Positions 6,638 through 14,709 of a DNA stretch of 15,424 nt are shown one piece after another. The notes below the pieces were generated by a model. It saw nothing but the letters and a program-made list of their open reading frames with translations, was not told where the DNA came from and searched no databases. This DNA comes from UBA685 sp049889495 (GTDB lineage: Bacteria > Pseudomonadota > Alphaproteobacteria > Puniceispirillales > Puniceispirillaceae): the NCBI GenBank assembly GCA_049889495.1, contig JBMHDH010000032.1, positions 1-15,424 of the forward strand, in the 5' to 3' direction. A program made the position numbers and the translations under genes. The stretch's first letter is position 1. Each line of letters starts with the position of its first letter.

Positions 6638-6642
6638 AAAGG
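6638..6642 (+). promoter_or_regulatory. Ribosome-binding site AAAGG that favours a start at 6652
   Basis: AAAGG lies only 3 bases before the ATG at 6646 but 9 bases before the in-frame ATG at 6652. The second ATG is therefore the more likely start, giving MKNKTIAVIGG, the usual short lead into a Rossmann fold. Confidence 0.5.
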
Positions 6643-6645
6643 CAA

Positions 6646-7593
6646 ATGGCTATGAAGAATAAGACAATCGCGGTGATCGGTGGTGCTGGTTTTGTTGGGC
6701 GGGCTGTTGTTGAAAAACTGGCACGTCAAGGCGCACGTGTGATCATTTTGTCTCGGAACGCTGATCGTGCCAAAATGTTAAAGCCGCTTGGTAATGTCGG
6801 GCAGATCACAGCCATCGCAGGTGATGCGTTATCTGATGATGCGCTTGCACAACTTTTGGCGCCAGCTGATATGGTTGTGAATTTGGTTGGCATCTTGGCA
6901 CCATCTGGCAAGCAAACATTCTCTGCCTTGCAAGCCGAATTGCCAGCGCGTCTTACCAATCTTGCCGCAGAAAACGGCATTGAAAAAATCGTCCATCTCT
7001 CTGCAATCGGGGCTGATTTAAAGGCCAAAAGCCGTTATGCCGTGACCAAAGCAGAAGGCGAGCGCGCCTTATTGCGCGGTGATGTGCCAGTGACCATTTT
7101 GCGCCCATCAATTATCTTTGGGGCTGGTGATGGCTTTTTCAATAGATTTGGCAGGATGGCGATGATTGCCCCTGCCTTGCCAGTCATTGGTGGTGGCAAA
7201 AATCTGATGCAACCTGTTTATGTCGGCGATGTCGCAGATGCGGTGGTTGCCGCCCTTGGCGATGCCAAGACAGATAATGAGATTTATGAGCTAGGTGGCC
7301 CAGATATCTATAGCTTTAAAGAGCTGATGCAAATCACCTTAAAGGCTGTCGGGCGCAAGCGGGCTTTGATATCTCTGCCTTTTGCGTTGATGCATGTCCC
7401 TGCAAGCCTTACTCAAATATTGCCAAATCCGCCTTTGACAAGAGACCAGCTTTATCAGCTTGAAAATGACAATGTCGTCAGCGAAAAAGCAAAGACGCTG
7501 GCTGATCTTGGCATTGCGGCACAAGCGGTTGATAAGCATGTGTTTGATTATTTGGCCCACTTACGCCCAGGTGGTCGTTTTTCTGCGAAATAA
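6646..7593 (+). CDS. NDUFA9-like atypical SDR (complex I 39-kDa subunit homologue)
   Basis: This encodes 315 residues (313 if translation starts at 6652). The N-terminal NAD(P)-binding motif is GGAGFVGR at 12-19. Y131 and K135 (YAVTKAEGE) form the SDR YxxxK pair, and VHLSAIGAD (116-124) matches the NDUFA9 family. LRPSIIFGAGDGFFNRF and QPVYVGDVADAV further on are also typical. In mitochondria NDUFA9 is an accessory NADPH-binding subunit of respiratory complex I. Bacterial homologues are usually annotated as complex I NDUFA9 family proteins, although a role in complex I is proven for few. There are no membrane helices. It converges on uppP with only a 40-bp gap, and its own leader contains a tandem 13-bp repeat. 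Confidence 0.85.
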   Translation: MAMKNKTIAVIGGAGFVGRAVVEKLARQGARVIILSRNADRAKMLKPLGNVGQITAIAGDALSDDALAQLLAPADMVVNLVGILAPSGKQTFSALQAELPARLTNLAAENGIEKIVHLSAIGADLKAKSRYAVTKAEGERALLRGDVPVTILRPSIIFGAGDGFFNRFGRMAMIAPALPVIGGGKNLMQPVYVGDVADAVVAALGDAKTDNEIYELGGPDIYSFKELMQITLKAVGRKRALISLPFALMHVPASLTQILPNPPLTRDQLYQLENDNVVSEKAKTLADLGIAAQAVDKHVFDYLAHLRPGGRFSAK

Positions 7594-7605
7594 CCCTTAT
7601 TTTGC

Positions 7606-7649
7606 ATAACGCCAAGATTGGATAACGCCAAGATTAGATAACACCAAGG
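7606..7649. repeat. 16-bp tandem repeat, 2.75 copies, across the uppP stop codon
   Basis: ATAACGCCAAGATTGG (7606-7621), ATAACGCCAAGATTAG (7622-7637) and the partial copy ATAACACCAAGG (7638-7649). The first copy lies in the convergent gap. The second carries the uppP stop (TAA on the minus strand, 7634-7636), and the third codes for its last residues (LGVI). Confidence 0.88.
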
Positions 7650-8440
7650 CCTAAGGCGCCAAGCAATAACAGGCCAAGGGCCAAGCGGTAATAAACAAAA
7701 ATCTTGAAATCTGCCTTGGCCAGCCATGCCATCATCAAACGGATGGCGATTAAGGCTGTGATAAGAGATAAGCCTGCAACCAGTGCAGCATCGCCAAATG
7801 ACGCTGCCGCATCATTCCCAAAGAAATGACGTGATTTTAACAAGGTCGCACCGAGGATCACTGGCACTGCCATAATCATGGAAAAACGCGCTGAATCTGT
7901 TCTGGAAAAACCACGATAACGGGCGGCTGTCATAGTGACGCCCGACCGAGATGTGCCAGGGATTAACGCCCATATTTGCGCAAAGCCAATAATCACCGCA
8001 TCCCGATAAGATAGCTCATGCATCGCGCGGCTGGTGGGGTAATCCTTATCAGCCTTATAAAGCAAGCCTGCAAAGATCAAATTGGCAAAAGCAACGGTCA
8101 CAGCAAGGCGTAAAAAAGCTGGTTCTAGCAATTCAATCACAAGACCAACCAAGATCACAGGTAGGCTTGCAACCATAACCATCAGTGCCAAAGCAAGCCC
8201 ATCAGGGGCGCATTTGCCAAGCGTAAAAAACCCAACCATCATGCGCCAAATATCGCGGCGCACCGCCACACATACCGCGCCTAATGTGCCAAAATGTGCC
8301 GCAACATCTAGCAACTGGCCCTGATCTGCCAAGCTTGTTAAGGCTGGCAATAAGACCAAATGGCCTGACGAAGAGATCGGTAGAAATTCGGTGATGCCTT
8401 GGATCACAGATAAGGCAATAAGCTGGGATGTATCAATCAT
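7634..8440 (-). CDS. uppP: Undecaprenyl-diphosphate phosphatase (BacA/UppP family)
   Basis: This encodes 268 residues from the chosen start and is an integral inner-membrane enzyme. It dephosphorylates undecaprenyl pyrophosphate to regenerate the lipid carrier for peptidoglycan and other envelope polymers. The two signature regions are present: QGITEFLPISSSGH at 14-27 (E18, the serines, H27) and PGTSRSGVT at 161-169 with the essential Arg165. Several hydrophobic helices fill the remainder, and overall length matches the family. The reading frame is open to an ATG at 8470, but I choose 8440. TAAGGTGG (minus strand, 8452-8445) is properly spaced there, and MIDTSQLIALSVIQG aligns with the usual BacA start. 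No ribosome-binding site precedes 8470. The last codons come from a 16-bp tandem repeat. Confidence 0.95.
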   Translation of the reverse strand: MIDTSQLIALSVIQGITEFLPISSSGHLVLLPALTSLADQGQLLDVAAHFGTLGAVCVAVRRDIWRMMVGFFTLGKCAPDGLALALMVMVASLPVILVGLVIELLEPAFLRLAVTVAFANLIFAGLLYKADKDYPTSRAMHELSYRDAVIIGFAQIWALIPGTSRSGVTMTAARYRGFSRTDSARFSMIMAVPVILGATLLKSRHFFGNDAAASFGDAALVAGLSLITALIAIRLMMAWLAKADFKIFVYYRLALGLLLLGALGLGVI

Positions 8441-8444
8441 GGGA

Positions 8445-8452
8445 GCCACCTT
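8445..8452 (-). promoter_or_regulatory. Ribosome-binding site TAAGGTGG of uppP
   Basis: On the minus strand TAAGGTGG ends 4 bases before the ATG at 8440 (AGGTGGCTCCCATG counted loosely gives 4-5). This decides the uppP start against the longer open frame. Confidence 0.65.
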
Positions 8453-8502
8453 AAGTGATAGGGGCATCATCTGGCAAGTAATCTGTCACCTCAAGATCAG
8501 AA

Positions 8503-8519
8503 AGGTCCGATACGGACCT
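8503..8519. promoter_or_regulatory. Perfect 7-bp dyad, candidate operator
   Basis: AGGTCCG-ATA-CGGACCT is a perfect inverted repeat with a 3-bp centre. It lies in the divergent region between uppP and gltD, 63 bp upstream of the uppP start and 26 bp before a sigma54-like element. The size suits a dimeric helix-turn-helix regulator. No T run follows on either strand, so it is not an intrinsic terminator. Confidence 0.5.
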
Positions 8520-8544
8520 ATATGGGGTTTGAATAATTTGTCGC

Positions 8545-8560
8545 AGGCAATGATTTTGCA
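8545..8560 (+). promoter_or_regulatory. Candidate sigma54 promoter upstream of gltD
   Basis: AGGCAATGATTTTGCA keeps GG (8546-8547) and GC (8558-8559) separated by exactly 10 bases, with GGCA and TTGCA intact. It differs from the consensus TGGCACG-N4-TTGCA at three positions. The expected start is near 8571, about 110 nt before gltD. Confidence 0.4.
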
Positions 8561-8566
8561 TGAGAC

Positions 8567-8595
8567 TTGATTAAATTATCAAAATGGGTCATAAT
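8567..8595 (+). promoter_or_regulatory. Candidate sigma70 promoter for gltDB
   Basis: TTGATT (8567-8572), 17 bases, then CATAAT (8590-8595). The -10 matches 5 of 6 positions and the -35 matches 4 of 6, with ideal spacing. The predicted start is near 8602, giving an 80-nt leader to gltD. Confidence 0.5.
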
Positions 8596-8681
8596 TGTTG
8601 TCCAAATTGCAAAACATCATTGGGAGGTGGTCACAGGCCATCTTTCAAAAGAATGGATGAGACTTCATATAGGAGACGGGC

Positions 8682-10121
8682 ATGGCGTCAAAAATGCTAC
8701 AGTTCGTAAAGACTGAAAAACAAATGCCAGCGAAGCGCACCGCCGATGAGCGTGCCAAGGATTTTGATGAAATCTATCGTGATTTTTCAAAAGACCGTGC
8801 TGAAGAGCAAGCCAGCCGCTGTTCGCAATGTGGCGTGCCTTTTTGTCAGGTCAATTGCCCGTTACATAACAACATCCCCGATTGGTTGATGTTAACGGCA
8901 GAAGATAGGCTAGAAGAAGCCTATCAGGTATCTGCCGCCACCAATAATATGCCTGAGATTTGTGGCCGCATCTGTCCACAAGACCGCTTATGCGAAGGCA
9001 ATTGTGTGATTGAAAAAGGCTTTGAATCAGTCACCATTGGCGCGGTTGAAAAATACATCACAGAAACCGCCTTTGAAAATGGCTGGGTGAAGCCTGCCGC
9101 CCCAATCGCAGAACGTGACCAATCTATTGGTATTATCGGTGCGGGTCCTGCAGGCATGTCAGCGGCCGATATGCTGCGTCGCAAAGGGTATCAGGTAACA
9201 ATCTATGACCGCTATGACAGAGCAGGCGGCTTGCTGATTTATGGCATTCCAGGATTTAAACTTGAAAAAGATATTGTGGAACGCCGCGCCAGATTATTGG
9301 CAGATGGTGGTATCACATTTAAATTAAATTGCAATATTGGCACCGATATCAGCTTTGCTGAAATCCGCGACGCCCATAATGCGGTTTTGATTGCCACTGG
9401 TGTTTATAAAGCGCGTGATGTGGCTCTGCCTGGTGCTGGTCTAGATGGGGTGGTGCCTGCCTTGTCTTATTTGACAGCGTCAAACCGCAAATCTTTGGGT
9501 GATGATGTGCCAGAATTTGATAATGGTATGTTAGATGCCAAGGGCAAAAATGTTGTAGTAATCGGCGGTGGTGACACAGCGATGGATTGCGTACGTACAG
9601 CCATTCGCCAAGAAGCCAAATCAGTGAAATGTCTGTATCGCCGTAACAAGGCCAATATGCCAGGGTCACAGCGTGAAGTGGAAAATGCCGAAGAAGAAGG
9701 TGTTGATTTCCAGTGGTTGTCAGCCCCCCAAGCCTTTGTCGGTGAAGGTGTGGTTGATGGCGTATTGGCACAGCGTATTCATCTTGGCCAAGCTGATGAA
9801 ACGGGTCGCCAAGTCCCACAGGTGATCGAAGATTCAACACATCGTCTGGAGGCGGATTTGGTGATCAAAGCCCTTGGTTTTGATCCAGAAGATTTGCCAG
9901 CTATGTTCGATGAGCCAGCCTTGCGCGTGTCTAAATGGGGCACAGTTGCCATTGACTGGAAAACAATGATGACAGACATGCCAGGCGTTTTTGCCGCTGG
10001 CGATATTGTAAGAGGGGCCTCATTAGTTGTGTGGGGTGTGCGTGATGGCCGTGATGCTGCAGAACGCATTGATGCATTTGTGCAAGCTGAAGTAAGCGGT
10101 GCCAATAAGGCCGCTGGTTAA
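8682..10121 (+). CDS. gltD: Glutamate synthase [NADPH] small (beta) subunit
   Basis: This encodes 479 residues. With GltB it forms NADPH-dependent GOGAT, which converts 2-oxoglutarate and glutamine to two glutamates. The beta subunit takes electrons from NADPH through FAD. The N-terminal cysteine-rich segment (C47, C50, C55, C59, then C94, C98, C104, C108) carries the two [4Fe-4S] clusters. The FAD motif is GAGPAG at 153-158 and the NADPH motif is GGGDTAMDC at 295-303. The C-terminal AAGDIVRGASLVVWGVRDG closes the FAD site. Length is normal. AGGAG at 8671-8675, 6 bases before the ATG, fixes the start. It precedes gltB by 28 bp, the reverse of the E. coli gltB-gltD order. Confidence 0.97.
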   Translation: MASKMLQFVKTEKQMPAKRTADERAKDFDEIYRDFSKDRAEEQASRCSQCGVPFCQVNCPLHNNIPDWLMLTAEDRLEEAYQVSAATNNMPEICGRICPQDRLCEGNCVIEKGFESVTIGAVEKYITETAFENGWVKPAAPIAERDQSIGIIGAGPAGMSAADMLRRKGYQVTIYDRYDRAGGLLIYGIPGFKLEKDIVERRARLLADGGITFKLNCNIGTDISFAEIRDAHNAVLIATGVYKARDVALPGAGLDGVVPALSYLTASNRKSLGDDVPEFDNGMLDAKGKNVVVIGGGDTAMDCVRTAIRQEAKSVKCLYRRNKANMPGSQREVENAEEEGVDFQWLSAPQAFVGEGVVDGVLAQRIHLGQADETGRQVPQVIEDSTHRLEADLVIKALGFDPEDLPAMFDEPALRVSKWGTVAIDWKTMMTDMPGVFAAGDIVRGASLVVWGVRDGRDAAERIDAFVQAEVSGANKAAG

Positions 10122-10149
10122 GCCATTATCCGTAGCAAAGAGATAAAAG

Positions 10150-13100
10150 ATGACACATTTTAAAAACGATATTCTTGATCAACAGGCCTATTTGGCACGC
10201 CGCGCTGAAAATGAAAAGCGTCTGGGCGATGCTGGTATTTATGACCCGCAAATGGAACATGATAATTGTGGTGTTGGCTTTGTGGCCGCAGTGGATGGGA
10301 AACCATCACGTGCGGTTGTTGATGCGGCGATTGAAGCCTTGCAGTCAATCTGGCACCGTGGTGCGGTTGACGCTGATGGCATGACAGGCGATGGCGCTGG
10401 TATTCATATTGCCATTCCGCGCGATTTCTTTATCGAACATATCGCCAGAACAGGTCACAAGGATGATGGCGGTAAATTGGCTGTTGGCATGGTGTTTTTG
10501 CCACGCCAAGATTTGAGCGAACAAGAAACCTGCCGTTGTATTATCGAACAAGAAATTTTGGCCATGGGTTATGCCATATATGGCTGGCGTCAAGTGCCAA
10601 CAGACACAAGCGCGCTTGGCCAAAAGGCGATGGCCACACGCCCTGAAATTGAACAGATCATGTTCTCAATGCCAGTGGATATGTCAGAAGAAGACGCAGA
10701 ACGCCAGCTTTATGTGATCCGTCGTCGCATAGAAAAAGCGGTTCTATCAGCACAGATTTCTGATTTTTACGTCTGTTCCTTGTCAACACGCTCCATCATT
10801 TATAAAGGCATGTTTTTGGCAGAACAGGTCACAGCCTTTTATCCTGATTTGCTAGATTACAGGTTTGTGTCTGATTTTGCCGTCTACCATCAGCGTTATT
10901 CGACAAACACCTTCCCAACATGGCGTCTGGCACAGCCTTTCCGCGTGCTCGCCCATAATGGGGAAATTAACACAGTGCGCGGCAATATGAATTGGATGGC
11001 ATGCCACGAAGACAGAATGCAAAGCCCTGTTTTTGGCGAGGCTGTTGAAGAGATTAAACCTGTTATTGCCAAAGGATCGTCTGATTCAGCGGCTTTGGAT
11101 GCTGTCTTTGAATTGATGCTTCATGCGGGGCGTGATCTGCCAATGGTAAAATCGATGATGATCCCGCAAGCGATTGATGTCGGCGGTGAGTCTGATTTGG
11201 CGAAAATGTATGCCTATTGCAATGCGGTGATGGAACCATGGGATGGGCCAGCGGCGATTGCAGCATTTGCTGGTGATTGGGCCATTGGTGGCACAGATAG
11301 AAATGGTCTGCGTCCGATGCGTTACACCTTGACCAAAGATGGCTTGCTGATTGCGGGATCTGAAACAGGCATGGTTGTTGTCGCAGAGGAAAATATCTCA
11401 GAACGTGGCCGCCTTGGCCCTGGTGAGATGATCGGTGTTCATTTATCTGAAGGCCGTGTGATGCATGACGCTGAAATCAAAGAGAATTTGACAAAGCGTT
11501 CCCCATGGGGTGAGTGGATTGGCCGATCTGAACAGATGGATGATTTGCTGGCAAAGGCCAAGCAATCAAAGCGTGATTTGCCAGATGCTGATACCTTGCG
11601 CCGCCGCCAATTATTGGCTGGCTGGAGCTTAGAAGATATGGAATTATTGCTTCAGCCGATGGCTGAAGGTGGCAAAGAGGCTGTTGGTTCAATGGGTGAT
11701 GATGCGCCTTTGGCCGTGCTTTCAAGCAAATATCGCGGCTTGCATCACTTCTTCCGTCAGAATTTCTCGCAAGTCACAAACCCGCCGATTGACAGCCTTC
11801 GTGAACGCCATGTGATGACCTTGCGCACACGTCTTGGTAATTTGGGCAATGTGCTAGATGAAGCCCCCGAACAATGTGATCATCTGTTGTTAAATTCGCC
11901 GATTTTAACAAATGCCGAATATGCGGCTTTGATCTCTCACCTTGATGACAAGGCTGTGATCATTGATTGTAGCTATGAAGCAGATGCAGGTGATGATGGG
12001 CTAAAACAAGCCTTAGACAGAATTCAGATCGAAGCTGAAAACGCGGTTCGTGGTGGCGTTGAACATGTCATGCTAACAGATGCGATGGCCAATGCTGAGC
12101 GCATGCCAATTCCGATGATTTTGGCAACAGGTGCGGTGCATTCTCATTTGGTGCGCGAACAATTGCGTACCTTTGCATCTGTGAATGTGTCATCAGGTGA
12201 ATGTCTTGACGTCCACCATTTTGCCGTTCTTGTTGGGGTCGGTGCGACGACCATCAATGCTTATTTGGCAGAATGGACCATTGCAGAACGCATGGAAAAA
12301 GGCTTGCTAGATGGTTTAACCTTGTCACAAGCCATGGCCAATTTCAAAAAAGCCATCGAAGATGGGTTGCTGAAGATTATGTCAAAAATGGGCATTTCAG
12401 TGATCGCCTCATACCGCGGTGGCTATAATTTCGAAGCTTTGGGCCTATCACGGTCTTTGGTGGCAAAATATTTCCCACCAATGTCATCACGTATCAGTGG
12501 TCTTGGCTTATCAGGCATTCAGTCACGCATGCGCCAGATGCATGAAAAAGCCTTTGGCGGTGAAGCTGGCTTTTTGCCAGTTGGCGGTTTGCTCCGCTAT
12601 CGTAAATCAGGCGAACGTCATGCCTTTGATGGCCAGATGATTCATGCCATGCAACATGCCTGTAATACGGGCTCTTATGATAGCTGGAAGAAATATGTCG
12701 GCATTGTGGAACGTCAAGGTCCTGTAAATTTGCGTGATCTGCTTGATTTCAAATCACAAGAAGATGAGATCCGCGTCGAAGAGGTGGAAAGCATCACAGA
12801 GATTAGAAAGCGTTTGGTATCACCAGGCATTTCTCTTGGTGCGTTAAGCCCTGAATCTCATGAAACCTTATCAATTGCGATGAACCGTATCGGTGCCAAG
12901 TCTGATTCTGGCGAAGGGGGCGAGGATCCAGAACGCTTTAACTTGCGCGAAAATGGCGATAACCCATCGTCTGCGATTAAACAGGTGGCCTCTGGCCGTT
13001 TTGGTGTCACAGCTGAATATCTGAATAATTGCCAAGAGCTTGAAATCAAAGTGGCACAGGGTGCAAAGCCTGGTGAGGGCGGCCAATTGCCTGGTATTAA

Positions 13101-14709
13101 GGTGAATGAAATTATCGCAAAATTGCGTCATTCAACCCCAGGTGTGACCTTGATTTCACCGCCGCCGCATCATGATATTTATTCAATCGAAGATCTGGCA
13201 CAGCTGATTTATGATTTGAAACAAATTAACCCAGAGGCACGCGTTTGTGTGAAATTGGTTGCCTCAACAGGCATTGGCACCATCGCAGCAGGTGTCGCCA
13301 AAGCCAAGGCTGATACGATCTTGATCTCAGGTCATGGTGGTGGCACTGGTGCCAGCCCGCAATCCTCTATCAAACATGCAGGGATGCCATGGGAAATTGG
13401 CTTGTCTGAAGTGCATCAGGTTCTGAGCATGAACGACTTACGTGATAAGGTTGTCTTGCGCACAGATGGTGGTCTGAAAACAGGCCGCGATATTGTTGTC
13501 GCCGCGATGCTTGGCGCAGATGAATATGGCATTGGCACCTCTGCTTTGGTGGCGATGGGTTGTATTATGGTGCGTCAGTGCCATTCCAATACATGCCCTG
13601 TTGGTGTCTGTACCCAACGTGAAGATCTGCGGGCAAAGTTTGAAGGCACCCCAGATAAAGTGGTTCAGCTATTTACCCATGTGGCTGAAGAAGTGCGTGA
13701 AATTCTGGCCTCACTTGGCTTTAACTCTTTGCAAGATATCATTGGTCGCACGGATTTATTATCACAGGTCTCGCGTGGTGATGCTGCGCTTGATGATTTG
13801 GATTTGAACCCGATCTTGGTACAAGCCATCACCCAAGGCCAGCGAGGCGGCAATATCAAAGCCCCACGTGTGGAAGTGCCAGATACGCTAGATGCCCAGA
13901 TTGTGAAAGATGCAGAAACCGCGCTGGAAACAGGTGGCAAGATGCAGCTGTCTTATAATATCGAAAACACACAACGTGCGATTGGCACTAGATTGTCATC
14001 TCATATTGTGCGCAGGTTCGGTATGACAGGCTTGCGTGAAAGCCAGATCAGCATTCGTCTTCGTGGACCAGCAGGCCAATCACTTGGTGCGTTTGCGGTG
14101 CAAGGCATTCGCCTTGATGTGATCGGTGATGCCAATGATTATGTGGGCAAGGGGCTTTCAGGTGGCACCATTACGGTTCGCCCATCTGTCTCGGCTGGTT
14201 TCGTTGCCGGGCAAAATACGATTATTGGTAATACGGTTCTTTATGGCGCAACATCTGGCAAATTATTGGCTGCGGGCCAAGCAGGCGAACGCCTATGTGT
14301 GCGTAATTCTGGTGCCACTGCGATTGTCGAGGGCTGTGGGTCAAATGGTTGTGAATATATGACAGGTGGCACAACTGTTATCTTGGGCGAGGTTGGCTCT
14401 AACTTTGGTGCTGGTATGACAGGCGGCATGGGCTTTGTTTATGATGAAGCAGGCAGCTTTATGGATCATGTCAATAAAGAGACCTTGCAGATTGTCCGCA
14501 TCTCCACTGATTATTGGGCCAATCATTTAAAAGGGCTTGTGGAAATGCATGCCAAGGAAACAGATTCAGCCCTTGCGCAAAATCTGTTGAATAATTGGGA
14601 AAAAGCGGTTGGGCATTTCTGGCATGTGGTGCCAACTGAAGTGTTGGAAAAACTGCCTGCGCCTCTGAATTCTGAAGATGCCAAAGATGAGTTGAGGCAT
14701 GTCGGCTAA
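10150..14709 (+). CDS. gltB: Glutamate synthase [NADPH] large (alpha) subunit
   Basis: This encodes 1519 residues, the full family length. The glutamine amidotransferase domain starts at C40 (HDNCGVGF), the expected N-terminal nucleophile after removal of a 39-residue propeptide. The glutamine-binding HNGEINTVRGN segment is near residue 269. The FMN/2-oxoglutarate synthase domain includes SDSGEGGE (918-925) and SGHGGGTGASP (from S1060). The [3Fe-4S] cysteines are C1138, C1144 and C1149 (C-x5-C-x4-C). The C-terminal GXGXG beta-helix begins near 1330 and includes the glycine-rich stretch near 1412-1425. Ammonia tunnels from the amidase to the synthase site. The start follows AAAGAGAT and is in a normal position. 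The 3' end overlaps the next gene by 11 bp. Confidence 0.98.
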   Translation: MTHFKNDILDQQAYLARRAENEKRLGDAGIYDPQMEHDNCGVGFVAAVDGKPSRAVVDAAIEALQSIWHRGAVDADGMTGDGAGIHIAIPRDFFIEHIARTGHKDDGGKLAVGMVFLPRQDLSEQETCRCIIEQEILAMGYAIYGWRQVPTDTSALGQKAMATRPEIEQIMFSMPVDMSEEDAERQLYVIRRRIEKAVLSAQISDFYVCSLSTRSIIYKGMFLAEQVTAFYPDLLDYRFVSDFAVYHQRYSTNTFPTWRLAQPFRVLAHNGEINTVRGNMNWMACHEDRMQSPVFGEAVEEIKPVIAKGSSDSAALDAVFELMLHAGRDLPMVKSMMIPQAIDVGGESDLAKMYAYCNAVMEPWDGPAAIAAFAGDWAIGGTDRNGLRPMRYTLTKDGLLIAGSETGMVVVAEENISERGRLGPGEMIGVHLSEGRVMHDAEIKENLTKRSPWGEWIGRSEQMDDLLAKAKQSKRDLPDADTLRRRQLLAGWSLEDMELLLQPMAEGGKEAVGSMGDDAPLAVLSSKYRGLHHFFRQNFSQVTNPPIDSLRERHVMTLRTRLGNLGNVLDEAPEQCDHLLLNSPILTNAEYAALISHLDDKAVIIDCSYEADAGDDGLKQALDRIQIEAENAVRGGVEHVMLTDAMANAERMPIPMILATGAVHSHLVREQLRTFASVNVSSGECLDVHHFAVLVGVGATTINAYLAEWTIAERMEKGLLDGLTLSQAMANFKKAIEDGLLKIMSKMGISVIASYRGGYNFEALGLSRSLVAKYFPPMSSRISGLGLSGIQSRMRQMHEKAFGGEAGFLPVGGLLRYRKSGERHAFDGQMIHAMQHACNTGSYDSWKKYVGIVERQGPVNLRDLLDFKSQEDEIRVEEVESITEIRKRLVSPGISLGALSPESHETLSIAMNRIGAKSDSGEGGEDPERFNLRENGDNPSSAIKQVASGRFGVTAEYLNNCQELEIKVAQGAKPGEGGQLPGIKVNEIIAKLRHSTPGVTLISPPPHHDIYSIEDLAQLIYDLKQINPEARVCVKLVASTGIGTIAAGVAKAKADTILISGHGGGTGASPQSSIKHAGMPWEIGLSEVHQVLSMNDLRDKVVLRTDGGLKTGRDIVVAAMLGADEYGIGTSALVAMGCIMVRQCHSNTCPVGVCTQREDLRAKFEGTPDKVVQLFTHVAEEVREILASLGFNSLQDIIGRTDLLSQVSRGDAALDDLDLNPILVQAITQGQRGGNIKAPRVEVPDTLDAQIVKDAETALETGGKMQLSYNIENTQRAIGTRLSSHIVRRFGMTGLRESQISIRLRGPAGQSLGAFAVQGIRLDVIGDANDYVGKGLSGGTITVRPSVSAGFVAGQNTIIGNTVLYGATSGKLLAAGQAGERLCVRNSGATAIVEGCGSNGCEYMTGGTTVILGEVGSNFGAGMTGGMGFVYDEAGSFMDHVNKETLQIVRISTDYWANHLKGLVEMHAKETDSALAQNLLNNWEKAVGHFWHVVPTEVLEKLPAPLNSEDAKDELRHVG

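Noticed and set aside
8441..8470. Longer uppP with ten more N-terminal residues starting at 8470
   Set aside because: No ribosome-binding site precedes it, while the ATG at 8440 has a good one and fits the family N-terminus.
8567..8582. FNR-like box TTGAT-N6-ATCAA upstream of gltD
   Set aside because: The FNR spacing is four bases, not six, and the left arm is better explained as the -35 of a sigma70 promoter.
9349..9840. Long minus-strand open frame opposite gltD (163 codons), and a similar one at 2263-2685
   Set aside because: Both lie entirely or mostly over well-supported genes, have odd His/Pro-rich composition and no ribosome-binding site or family motif.
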